Below the pieces are notes generated by a model. It was not told the origin of the DNA, ran no database searches, and was given only the letters and a program-made list of their open reading frames with translations. From NCBI RefSeq assembly GCF_036192275.1, contig NZ_CP108088.1, forward strand, positions 1,984,001 to 2,048,000: a stretch of 64,000 bases of DNA, given 5' to 3'. Made by a program: the position numbers and the translations under genes. Within the stretch, counting starts at the first letter, position 1. Each line of letters opens with the position of its first letter. Of this stretch, positions 45,420 through 54,900 are shown in pieces. The DNA comes from Streptomyces sp. NBC_00250. Lineage in GTDB: Bacteria > Actinomycetota > Actinomycetes > Streptomycetales > Streptomycetaceae.

Positions 45420-48400
45420 TTACCGGACGTCGTAGGCGCGGGTGATGGTCTGGGTGACCGCGTTGCCGTTGGCGTCGGTGAAGGTGGCCTTCGTCATGAC
45501 CTGCTTGCCGGTGGCGCCGGTGTGGTCGAGGACGGCCGTCCACTTGCCGCCCAGCTGCTGCGTCGGCGCCTCGGTCCAGGTGGTGCCGCCGTCGTAGGAG
45601 TAGGACAGCGAGGCCGCCGTGATCGCGCCCGGGGTGTACCCGGCGTGGCCCTCGACCGACAGGCCGACCTTGATGCCGCTCTGCGCGGGCAGCGTGTTCA
45701 GGCCGTCCACCGGCAGGTCGTACGCCGGGGAGAGGATGGGCAGACCGCGCGAGTAGACGTCCGGCTCGCGGTGGGAGCGGAAGCTCCACGTGGTGGTGGC
45801 CGAGGTCGAGCGCAGCCAGTTCCGGTCCCCGGTGAGGATCTTGTCCAGCTTCTGGGTCAGCTCGTACGCGGAGTCCTCGTCCGGCACCTCGAAGACGCCG
45901 TACGGATCGACGCGGGTGCCGATCCGCTCACCGTTTCGCTTCAGCACCAGGTTGCCGAGGTCGCCGAACGATCCGCCGTAGGTCCAGTGGTCGCCGGAGC
46001 CGTCGATCCAGAGCGCGTTCTGGAAGCCGATCAGGTCGCCCTGCCGCTCGGCGGCCAGCATCGGCTTGCCGGCCGCGTCGCGCGGCGCACCCGGCCGCAG
46101 GGGGCCGCCGTACCACTCCTCGGCACTGCGCTGCCCCTCCCGGTAGGTGCGCTCCTGGTCGCCCATGAACGCGGCGAACGGGAAACTGGTCATCGCGCCG
46201 TGGTACCAGGAGTCGTCGCCGGTCGTGTAGTACGCGGTGCGGATCCCGGGCGCCTTGACGTTCCTGAACGCGGCGACGGTGACGAAGCCGCTGTCGCCGC
46301 CGGAGGGGCGGACGTGCAGCGAGTCGAGGTAGTCGGCCTCCTTGCCCAGGGCCTTCCAGGTCTCCCTCACCTGCGCCAGCTTGGCGTCCTTGGGCCGGTA
46401 GACCTGGTCGGAGTGCAGCGGACCCTGCGTCGGGTACGACAGGTTGTAGACGTACGGGGAGCCGCCCTCGGAACCGATCGCGCGCCAGGTGGAGCGGAAC
46501 TCGAAGGTGCCGTTGCGCGCGCGTCCGTCGATGTCCGCGTAGAGCTGGTGAATGCTGTTCGGGATCACGAGCGATCCGCCTGCCTGCCACGTGTCGTCCC
46601 AGGTGCGGGCGTAGCTGAGCGTGGTGCTGTCCGGCGTCGAGGGACGGTCGGTGCGCAGGCTCAGCCGGTGGGCCTCGCGGGCGTCGAGGACGACGGTGGT
46701 GTCACTGGTGATCCGGAACTGCGGCCGCGCCAGGTAGCTGAGCGATTCGGTCGTGTTGCTCGCGTCGTACGACGCGACGAAGCTGCTCAGGGCGTAGTCG
46801 CCGGGCCGCAGGCTGAACGTCTGCTCGGCCGCACCCGCGTTGAAGCGCCGCTCGCCCTTGTCGATGTCGAGATTGACGAGTTCCAGGGAGGAAGGGCCGG
46901 TCGCGGGCTTGCCGTCGCGGTCGATGACCTTGATCCGGAGCGTGACCGTCTCCGGCTGGACGTAGAGGGTGAAGGGTACGGAGACGTGCGTACCGCCGCC
47001 GGTGGCCAGGATCCGGCCGGTGACCGCACCGTACTGGGAGTCCTTCAGGCGGGCGGTCGGGTCGATCCGCAGCGGCACCTGAACAGTGGCCCCCGCGGGG
47101 ATCCTCACCCTGGTGTCCTCCAGCTTGGCGATGCCGGAGTGGATGTCGCTGCCGTCGTTGCCGTGCACCCCGCTGACCCTGAGGTTCAGGGTGAGGTCGC
47201 TGTCGCCGGTGTTGGTGAAGGGGACCTGCACGGTGGCGCGGTCCGAGGTGTCCTGCGGCCAGTTGTAGCTGCCGGCCTGGACGGCGGGCGCGGAGAGCAC
47301 CTTCTGGTCGACCGCGCCGAGCACGTCCAGCACTCCGGCGCCGGTCTGGTCGGCGCCCGCGATGTTACCGCCGGTGCGGGCGGAGGAGACCAGGGCGGCC
47401 TTGAGCTGCTGCGGGGTCCAGTCCGGGTGGACCTGGCGGAGGATGGCCGCGGCGCCCGCGACGTGCGGGGTGGCCATGGAGGTGCCGGACATCGAGCGGT
47501 AGGCGTACACGCCCCGGCCGCCCGCGCTCGCGGCCGAGATGCCGACGCCGGGCGCGGCCATCTCGGGCTTGAGGGTGCGCGTGACGGCCACCGGTCCGCG
47601 GCTGGAGAACCACGCCGTGGTGTCGTCGCGGTCGACGGCGCCGACGGTCAGCACGTCGGGCACGCAGCCGGGCGAGGAGACGGTCTCGGTGCCCGAACCG
47701 GCGTTGCCGGCGGCGACGACGAACAGCGAGTCGCTGCTCTGCGCCAGCTGCTTCGTGGCCTGGGCCACCGGGTCCGTGCAGTCACCGATCGTGGCGTTGC
47801 CCAGGCTCATGGAGACGACGTCGGCCTGCTGGTCGACGGCCCACTGCATGCCGGCGATGACCCAGGAGTCCTGACCGTAGCCCCCGTCGTTGAGGACCTT
47901 GCCGACGAGCAGGGAGGTACCGGGGGCGACGCCCTTCATGCGGCCTTCGCTCGCCGCTCCCGACCCGCCGACGGTGGAGGCGGTGTGCGTGCCGTGGCCG
48001 ACCAGGTCGTCGGTGGTCCTGGAGTCCGTGAAGTTCTTCGACGCGGTGACCCGGCTCGCCAGGTCCGGGTGCTCGGCGTCCACGCCCGTGTCGAGGACGG
48101 CGACCTTGGTGCCCTTGCCGTCGTACCCGGCCGCCCACGCCTCGGGCGCGTGCACCTGGGCGGTGGACCGGTCGAGCGTCGCTTCGACCTTGCCGTCCAG
48201 CCACAGCTTCTTCAGCGTGGCGGCGGAACGCGAGCGGGGGTCGGTCACGTCCTGCCAGAAGGTGGCGGCGGTGTCCTTGTCGGCCTTGAGCGCGACGCCG
48301 TCCACCGCCGGGAGGGCGAGGCCCCGCTCGGCCCCGCGTGGAGCCGGCGGTGCGCTGTCGAGGACGTTCACGCCGGGCAGGTAGGTGGCGATGAGCGGCA

Positions 48401-48806
48401 GCGCGTCGGTGTGCGCGTCGTCGTATCCCTGGCGGATGAGCCCGGTGACGTTGAACAGCTGCTCGTCCACCGTGCCGTCGGCGATCGCCTGGGTGGCGCC
48501 CTCCGGGTAGACGTAGAGGTCCTTGCCCGTCTGGTAGGTCTGGACGGTCGGCTGCGTGCCGTCCTCGCGGGGCAGGACGGCCGCGGAACTGCGACCCGAC
48601 GGGTCCGTGGTCACCACGATCCTGTCACCGGTGACGAGGGTCACCGTGGCCTGCTTGCCGCCCGTGGCCGCGGACCCGCTGCCGACGATGGGCGTCTTGC
48701 CCGAGGCACCGTCAGGCGGGGTGTCCGCCATGGAGGGTGCGACCGCGGTGACGGTCAGGACGGCGGCGGTGGCCGCGCCCAGGGCTGTACGCGTTATGGA
48801 GCGCAT
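45420..48806 (-). CDS. Secreted S8 family subtilase (fused form), 1128 aa
   Basis: 1128 residues from the ATG at 48806, which has GGGAG upstream; earlier in-frame starts lack an RBS. Signal peptide to about residue 27 (SMA|DT). Prodomain region about 30-225. Catalytic triad: D239 (AVLDTGVDAEHPDL), H271 (GHGTHTAS) and S443 (GTSMATPHVAGAA), with the oxyanion Asn in AAGNAG. The long C-terminus (about 480-1128) is beta-sandwich repeats, and its last 190 residues match the lipoprotein at 51339. Extracellular protease. Downstream of the regulator gene 49009 on the same strand, about 200 bp away; partner of the second subtilase at 51974. Confidence 0.9.
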   Translation of the reverse strand: MRSITRTALGAATAAVLTVTAVAPSMADTPPDGASGKTPIVGSGSAATGGKQATVTLVTGDRIVVTTDPSGRSSAAVLPREDGTQPTVQTYQTGKDLYVYPEGATQAIADGTVDEQLFNVTGLIRQGYDDAHTDALPLIATYLPGVNVLDSAPPAPRGAERGLALPAVDGVALKADKDTAATFWQDVTDPRSRSAATLKKLWLDGKVEATLDRSTAQVHAPEAWAAGYDGKGTKVAVLDTGVDAEHPDLASRVTASKNFTDSRTTDDLVGHGTHTASTVGGSGAASEGRMKGVAPGTSLLVGKVLNDGGYGQDSWVIAGMQWAVDQQADVVSMSLGNATIGDCTDPVAQATKQLAQSSDSLFVVAAGNAGSGTETVSSPGCVPDVLTVGAVDRDDTTAWFSSRGPVAVTRTLKPEMAAPGVGISAASAGGRGVYAYRSMSGTSMATPHVAGAAAILRQVHPDWTPQQLKAALVSSARTGGNIAGADQTGAGVLDVLGAVDQKVLSAPAVQAGSYNWPQDTSDRATVQVPFTNTGDSDLTLNLRVSGVHGNDGSDIHSGIAKLEDTRVRIPAGATVQVPLRIDPTARLKDSQYGAVTGRILATGGGTHVSVPFTLYVQPETVTLRIKVIDRDGKPATGPSSLELVNLDIDKGERRFNAGAAEQTFSLRPGDYALSSFVASYDASNTTESLSYLARPQFRITSDTTVVLDAREAHRLSLRTDRPSTPDSTTLSYARTWDDTWQAGGSLVIPNSIHQLYADIDGRARNGTFEFRSTWRAIGSEGGSPYVYNLSYPTQGPLHSDQVYRPKDAKLAQVRETWKALGKEADYLDSLHVRPSGGDSGFVTVAAFRNVKAPGIRTAYYTTGDDSWYHGAMTSFPFAAFMGDQERTYREGQRSAEEWYGGPLRPGAPRDAAGKPMLAAERQGDLIGFQNALWIDGSGDHWTYGGSFGDLGNLVLKRNGERIGTRVDPYGVFEVPDEDSAYELTQKLDKILTGDRNWLRSTSATTTWSFRSHREPDVYSRGLPILSPAYDLPVDGLNTLPAQSGIKVGLSVEGHAGYTPGAITAASLSYSYDGGTTWTEAPTQQLGGKWTAVLDHTGATGKQVMTKATFTDANGNAVTQTITRAYDVR

Positions 48807-49008
48807 GAATCTCCCAGTGGAAACCGTGAACGTGTCGGGATGCAGCTGCAGCCTGGCAGACACACGGATCGCCGAGGGATGCCGGACGTGGCGGGTTCCC
48901 CGCATGGCGGTCACCCGTCACGCGCTTGCATCCGGTAACGCTTCACACCGCGGGAATCGGGGGCGTACACCGGTCAGTCACACCCGTGGCCCTTCGGCCG
49001 ACGACGGG

Positions 49009-50040
49009 TCAGAGCCAGCCCGCACGCGCGGCGTGCCAGCCGAGTTGCAGACGTGAATCCGCTCCGGCGCGGTCCATCAGGCGGCGGGTGCGTCGCTCCA
49101 CGGTGCGGATCGAGACATCGAGCTGCGAGGCCACCCTCCGGTCGGAGACCCCCGCGAGCATCAGCGCGAGGACCTCCAACTCCCCCTCGGTCGGCCGATC
49201 GTCGGCCACCGGCTCCGCACGCACACCCGTGGAGGTGTCGAACAGCGGCCGGGCCTGGGCCCATTCCCGCTCGAAGAGCTGGACCAGGGCCGTCAGCAGA
49301 CCGCTGCGGTGCACCACGATGGCGCTCGGCTCGGCGCCGGAGTCCGCCATGTCCAGCGGCACCATGGCACGCTCCCGGTCCGACACCATCATCTTCAACG
49401 GCAAGGACTCGGCCAGGCGGATCTCCAGGCCCGCGGAGATGCCCTCCCTCACGTCCCTCCCCACGCCGGGACCGTCGAGATAGTCCTTGGTGGCCACGAC
49501 CCGGAAGTCGACTCCGCGGTCCAGTGCGGAACTCTCCGAGATGTCGGCGTCCTCGCGGGCCACCGCGCTGGGCTCCCCGACGAGGAACATGAGCAGCTCC
49601 CGCTGGGCTCCGCGCTGCAGCTGGTGGAACCGGTGCGCGACCTGCTCCCTGCCGACCACCACCTCCACGACGCTGCCCGCCGGATGCGCGGCGGTGCTGC
49701 GGTACTGCTCGGTCAGCATCGTGAACGCGGCCTCGGCCCGATGAAGCGCGTTGCGCTGCTCGACGAGAAGCGGGGCCAGGGCCACCGAGGGCGGGGTGAG
49801 CCGATAGCGGGCGGACGACCGGGCGGACCCGCTGCCGCCAGAGGGGTCGGGCACCCGGTCGCCGCCTTCGGTGGCGACCACCACGAGCCCGCGTTCCGAC
49901 AGGTCGAGGAGGACCCGGGCGACCGCGGACTCCCCGAGTCCGGTCTGGCGTACGAGCTCATGCGCGGAGGCGGTCGGGCGGGCCAGCAGTGCGGTGTAGA
50001 CGGCCTCCTCGGCCGTCCCCAGTCCCAATGCCTGCAGCAT
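49009..50040 (-). CDS. TrmB/LuxR-type transcriptional regulator 1
   Basis: 343 residues from ATG 50040 with GGAGG upstream. N-terminal winged helix of the TrmB type (LGLGTAEEAVYTALLARPTASAHELVRQTGLGESAVARVLLDLSERGLVVV), a middle ligand-type domain and a C-terminal LuxR helix-turn-helix (TEGELEVLALMLAGVSDRRVASQLDVSIRTVERRTRRLMDRAG). Paralogue of the next gene upstream (50121). Placed between two subtilase genes, so likely to control them. No response-regulator receiver domain. Confidence 0.87.
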   Translation of the reverse strand: MLQALGLGTAEEAVYTALLARPTASAHELVRQTGLGESAVARVLLDLSERGLVVVATEGGDRVPDPSGGSGSARSSARYRLTPPSVALAPLLVEQRNALHRAEAAFTMLTEQYRSTAAHPAGSVVEVVVGREQVAHRFHQLQRGAQRELLMFLVGEPSAVAREDADISESSALDRGVDFRVVATKDYLDGPGVGRDVREGISAGLEIRLAESLPLKMMVSDRERAMVPLDMADSGAEPSAIVVHRSGLLTALVQLFEREWAQARPLFDTSTGVRAEPVADDRPTEGELEVLALMLAGVSDRRVASQLDVSIRTVERRTRRLMDRAGADSRLQLGWHAARAGWL

Positions 50041-50120
50041 CCAGCGCCTCCCTCGGACGGCCGCCGTCCCCCACCCTGACGCAGCTCGGGCGGACCGAGC
50101 GGAATCTTCTCGGCCGGACC

Positions 50121-51158
50121 CTATCCCACGGCCGGGACGCCGCCCTGTGCCGGTTCGCCCGGTTCGGGAGGCTGTGCGTCCCGCTCGTCCTGGAGCCAGC
50201 CCAGCCGTGCCGTGTGGAAGCCCAGCTGCATGCGGTTCTGCACGTTCGCGGTATCCATCAGGTGACGGATCCGACGCTGCACCGTCCGCAGGGAGGCACG
50301 CAGCTGGGTGGCGATCGCCTGGTCGGTGAGGCCGGTCAGCAACAGGCTGAGGATCTGTGCGCTGAGATCGTCGATGGCCGGCGCGCTCCGCAAGGCGCCC
50401 GCGGTGGTGACGAACTGCGTCGCCTTCGCCCATTCCGCCTCGAACAGCGCGATCAGCGCGTCGAGCAAGCTGCTTTCGTGCACGAGCAGGGCCCCCGCCT
50501 TCGCGGCATTGGCCGACCCGAGGAGTGGAACGATCGCCAGCTCTCGGTCCACGATGAAGAGCTTCAGTGGAACGGTGTCGGCGATGCGGACCTCCTCTCC
50601 TGCGGTCCGCGCCTGGATGATCTCGTCGAAGGACGGAACTCCCCCGTCGAGCATGCCGCGTTCGAGCACCACGCGATACCGGACACCGCGCTCGATGATC
50701 GCGTCGTCGGTCATGTTGCCGGAGGAGAAGAACGGCGCCTTCACCAAGTTCATGATCTCTTTCCGCGCGCCGAGTTGGACGCGTCCTACGCGCTCGCGGA
50801 CGGCCTCGTCGCCGTGGACCACGTCGACGACCTCCGCCGCGCCGCGCCCTCGGTTGGCCGCGCGGTAGGTCTCGTCGAGGGAGTCGAGTTCGAGTTCCGC
50901 CAGATTGAGCTCGTTCTGCCGCTGGATCAGGAGCGCCCGCAGTGCCGCCGCCGGTGGGGAGGCGACGAACCGGGTGGCGTCGCCGAGGCTGCGCCCGACG
51001 AGCCCCCGGCCTTCGAGCCTGCTGAGGACGCGTACCACCTGGCGGGCGTCGCAGCCGACGAGTTCGGCGAGTCCGGTGGGAGTGGCGGAGGCCACCGAGA
51101 CCAGGGTGCGGTAGGCGTCCGCCTCTTCGGGGGTGAGTCCCAGCACGTCTGACAGCAT
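50121..51158 (-). CDS. TrmB/LuxR-type transcriptional regulator 2
   Basis: 345 residues from ATG 51158. Same layout as regulator 1: N-terminal TrmB-like HTH (LGLTPEEADAYRTLVSVASATPTGLAELVGCDARQVVRVLSRLEGRGLV), middle domain and C-terminal LuxR HTH (LSAQILSLLLTGLTDQAIATQLRASLRTVQRRIRHLMDTANVQNRMQLG), then a Pro-rich tail. 80 bp upstream of regulator 1, same strand, so a tandem duplicate in one transcript. Sits between the lipoprotein gene and regulator 1, and probably regulates the neighbouring proteases. Confidence 0.87.
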   Translation of the reverse strand: MLSDVLGLTPEEADAYRTLVSVASATPTGLAELVGCDARQVVRVLSRLEGRGLVGRSLGDATRFVASPPAAALRALLIQRQNELNLAELELDSLDETYRAANRGRGAAEVVDVVHGDEAVRERVGRVQLGARKEIMNLVKAPFFSSGNMTDDAIIERGVRYRVVLERGMLDGGVPSFDEIIQARTAGEEVRIADTVPLKLFIVDRELAIVPLLGSANAAKAGALLVHESSLLDALIALFEAEWAKATQFVTTAGALRSAPAIDDLSAQILSLLLTGLTDQAIATQLRASLRTVQRRIRHLMDTANVQNRMQLGFHTARLGWLQDERDAQPPEPGEPAQGGVPAVG

Positions 51159-51267
51159 GGTGCGCTCCAGCCCTCCACATGTCTGTCGATACTTCGGCCT
51201 GTCGTCGAAAGGTCTGAGCGGACCGCCTCTGTCCGCATGCGTTCGGCTCGTCCGATGACGCGAGGGA

Positions 51268-51302
51268 CGGCCGGGGGCGCCTGTGTCTCCCGCCCCCGGC
51301 CG
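51268..51302 (-). terminator. Hairpin terminator after the protease-lipoprotein pair
   Basis: 12-bp perfect arms CGGCCGGGGGCG (51268-51279) and CGCCCCCGGCCG (51291-51302) with an 11-base loop, 36 bases past the lipoprotein stop and before the regulator 2 gene. Confidence 0.7.
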
Positions 51303-51338
51303 CGACCCCTCAGGTCGGTTCACCGCTTCAGCGGTGCC

Positions 51339-51944
51339 TCAGCGCAGTCGGTACGCCTGGGGAATGGTCTGCTCGACGGTGTTCCCCGCGCTGTCGGTCG
51401 CGGTGACCCGCAGCGCGACTCCTTCGGGAGCCTTGTCACGCCTCGGGTGCGGGACGCGCGCCGAGAAGGTGTTCTGCTTCTCGGCCCGAGTGCCGACCCG
51501 CTGCCAGGTCTTGCCGCCGTCGAAGCTGGCCTCCATCCGCAGACCGGTCACGGTCGGCGGCCTGCTGAGCCGATCCTGGTAGTAGCCGGTGACGGTGACG
51601 GGGTGGGACCCGCCGGCCTCGGAGGTGTTGTCCAGCCCCAGGCCCAGGTCGTACCGCAGGAAGATCAACGGCTCCGGACGGCACACACCGGGATCCTTGA
51701 CGACGGCGTCCGCGACGCACGGCTGGGACGTCGGCGTGTCGGTCTTCGTCGGCCGGTCGGACGTGTACTCCCACGCGGTCCTGACCCCGTTGGTCTCCGC
51801 CTGGAACGTGTAGCGGGCCGATTCCGCCGGCAGGTCGTACGCGATGACGTCGGCCTTGCACCCCACCAGCGCGAGCGTCGCCACGGCTGCCGCCGCCGCC
51901 AGTTTCACCGTCCGGCGCCATCTCGATGGTTCGGCCGCGTTCAT
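51339..51944 (-). CDS. Lipoprotein equivalent to the C-terminal domain of the neighbouring subtilase
   Basis: 201 residues from ATG 51944, with AAAGGAG 9 bases upstream; two earlier ATGs overlap the upstream stop. Lipobox LALVGC gives a diacylglyceryl anchor. The rest matches the last 190 residues of the fused subtilase at 45420: compare AYDLP, TFQAETN..TAWEY, LGLDNTSEA, SYDGG/ASFDGGKTWQRV, and the shared end NAVTQTITRAYDVR / NTVEQTIPQAYRLR. Follows the second subtilase gene after 29 bp, so it supplies in trans the domain that protein lacks. Confidence 0.78.
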   Translation of the reverse strand: MNAAEPSRWRRTVKLAAAAAVATLALVGCKADVIAYDLPAESARYTFQAETNGVRTAWEYTSDRPTKTDTPTSQPCVADAVVKDPGVCRPEPLIFLRYDLGLGLDNTSEAGGSHPVTVTGYYQDRLSRPPTVTGLRMEASFDGGKTWQRVGTRAEKQNTFSARVPHPRRDKAPEGVALRVTATDSAGNTVEQTIPQAYRLR

Positions 51945-51973
51945 CGGGTCGGTCTCCTTTCCCATGTCGGTCA

Positions 51974-54900
51974 TCACCGCCCGCTCCTCGACGTCAGGTC
52001 CGGCACCGCGCCGGGCTCACCGAGCTCGAAGACGAACTCGACGGGGTGAAGCTTCTGCGGGAGCTCGTGGCCGGCGCCGTCGAGGAGGCTCACGCCGCAG
52101 GCGGGGGGCTCACAGGCCTGGATCTCGTAGATCAGATGGGCGACGCCCGTGTCGTCGAGCATGCCCATCATGGCCTGGCGGCCGCCCCCGCCGCTGGTCA
52201 GGTACAGGGTGGGCCAGAAGCGGTCGCCTTCCCGGCAGCCGGCGCACGGCAGACCCGTGGCGAGGGTGAAGCCCGACTTCGTGCGGGCCTGGGGCGCCGC
52301 CCCGGGAAGGGTCGGACCCGCGTTCCAGTCGATCGTCTTCTTCGTGCCGAGCACCAGGTCCTGCGTCTCGTTCGGGCCCGACGGTCGCGCCACGGACGGC
52401 GCGAGATAGTCCCTGGCCGACAGCTCGAAGCGGTCGATCGCGTTGCCGTCCCGCGGCCCGACCAGGGTGGTGAACTGCCGTTGGCTGTCCGGCTTGGGCA
52501 GCATGATCTCCTCCGTCACCGGGCCGGACTCGGTCATCCGGTTCCAGCTGAAGTGGGGAACCGCGCCGGGCCGATCGGCGTGGAGACGGTGGTCGACCCG
52601 GTCCAGATCCCGCGTCTGGACCTGGTACGGCAGGTTGCCGGGAACCCGATCAGGGGAGCCGAAGGCCAGGGCGTAGGCCTTGGACACCTCTCTCTGGCCG
52701 CCGAGTTCGATCTGGACGCCGGACTTCCCTGCGCCCTCGATCCGCCGGATCAGCGTGGCGCCCTCGACCGGGGGTACGGTCACGATCGGCAGCGCCGCGT
52801 ACGGATCGACCGGCGGGCAGTCGTCGGGGCCGTTTCCGCACTTGTACTGCCGGAACGACTCGTACTTGAGCAGCGCGACCCGATCGGTCTCGCCGGTCAC
52901 CAGCACCCCGGCCGCGCCTGCGGCGGCAGCCGCCGCCACTCGCTTGCGCAGTGCGGTGAAGTCGCAGGTCGTCCCGCAGATGTCGGTCGGCTTCAGCAGC
53001 ACCAGCGCACCCTTGGCGTCGACCTTGGCGAGCTCCTCGGCCGAGCCGGTGCCCGCGTGGACGACGGTCTTGCGCCCATGGGTGGGCAGTCGGGGAATCG
53101 CCGACCGCACGAGGGTGGTCACCGGCTTCCCGTCCTGGAGCCACTTCTGGTTGCCACCGTTGATGGTGGTGTCCGGTGTCGCGTAGCGGGCGCCCAGATC
53201 GAACGAGTCGCCCTTCCCCGTGACCTTCATCGTCACCGCCGGCGGCACCAGGACGTGCCGGCTGTCGAAGGCGAGCGTGCCGAGGCTGACCCCACCGGTC
53301 GGCAGCACCCACCAGTGCGGCTCACCGGGACCGTATTCGGTGGACAGCCCCGCGGTGATCCCCCAGGCGCCGTCCACGGAGGTCCGTTCGACCTTGAAGT
53401 TCGCCTGGTACGTCTCGGTCCGCTCCGGGGTGTTCACCCTGACCGGCTTGAGCTTCCGAAGGTCCAGCTCCACCGCGGTCGCCCCGGTGATCTTCACCTC
53501 CGGTGCCATGGGCGGTGCCTGGTGCAGCTCGCCGGCCGCGTCCCGCCACGTCACCGGGACGGCCGCCACGACCGTGCCGGCGAACACCCGTGCCGTGATC
53601 GTCTCGCCGCCCGGTGCGGTCAGCGGCTCCTCGTACAGCTTCTGCTTGTCCTCGTCGACCGGGACGATCAGCGCGTCGCCGTACGACACCTCGGTGGCAC
53701 CGGCCGGGGGAATGACCTTGATGGTCAGGTCGTGGCGCATCGGCTCCACGAACGCCGAGAGCCGCGACGATCCCAGCAGTGCGCCGGCGCCGTCCTTGGC
53801 GGTCAGGACGCCGTGGTATCCGCCGTACTGCCCTGAACCGTCCACCGTCCTGCCGTCCATGGTCACCGTCACCTCGGCCGAACCCTTGGCCGGTACGGTC
53901 ACCTGGTCGGCGCTGAGCGTGAACAGCCCGGCCGGTGCGGAGCCGCCCGAGGAGGCTGCCGAGGCGGAGAGCGTGAGGGTGATCGGCTCGTCGGTCCAGT
54001 TGGTGTAGGTGATCGTCCTGGACACCGGCGAGTGCGGGTACATCGCCCGTCCGAAGTTCAGGTTTCCGTCGGGGACTATCCTCGGATCGACCGCGCGGGC
54101 CACGTCCACCCGGCCCGCGCCCTGCGCGTACGGGTCGTGCCCGAGGTCCCGCGAGGTCCCCATCAGCAGGGCCTTGATCTGCCGCCCGGTGAAGTCCGGG
54201 TGCTGTTGGGCGACGATCGCCGCGGCACCGGCCATGTGGGGCGTGGCCATGGAGGTGCCGCTGGCGGACGTGTAGAAGTCGTCCACGGGTGTGCCCATCG
54301 CGGTGCCCTTGGCGCGGGCCGCGGCGATGGCGACGCCCGGAGCCGCGATGTCCGGCTTGGCCGCGCCGTCCCCGAGGCGGGGTCCGCGACTGGAGAACCT
54401 GGCCATCTGGTCGCTCTTGTCCACGGCCGCGACGGTCAGGGCCTCGTCGGCGGCGCCCGGCGATCCGACCGTCTCGGGGTTGGGGCCGGCGTTGCCCGCG
54501 GCCACGACGAACAGGGTGCCGTAGGTGCGGCTGAGCCTGTTGAGCGTGGTGCTCAGGAGGTCGGTCCCGTTGGTGGGCTGGCTGCCGAGGCTCATGTTCA
54601 CCACAGGGGCACCGGACTTGGCGGCCCATTCCATGCCGGCGATGACCGCGTCGCCGGCGCACCTGCCCTCGTTGTCGCACACCCGGCCGATGGCGAGCTT
54701 GGCACCGGGCGCCACACCGCGGCGCAGCCCGTCGGAGGCCTTGCCCGTGCCGGCGATCGTGGACGCCACGTGCGTACCGTGTCCGTGTCCGTCCACCGGA
54801 CCGTTCGGGCTGCCGGTGAAGTCGACCGCCTCGACTATCCGGTCGGCGAGATCGGGGTGGGTGGCGTCGATGCCGCTGTCCAGCACCGCGACCTTCACGT

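Noticed and set aside
45420..48806. Possible toxin function for the fused subtilase
   Set aside because: Complete subtilase triad and secreted protease layout; nothing suggests a polymorphic toxin.
49009..51180. 723-codon frame spanning both regulators
   Set aside because: Only the part from 50040 down is the regulator 1 frame; the upstream part is the shadow of regulator 2 in another frame.
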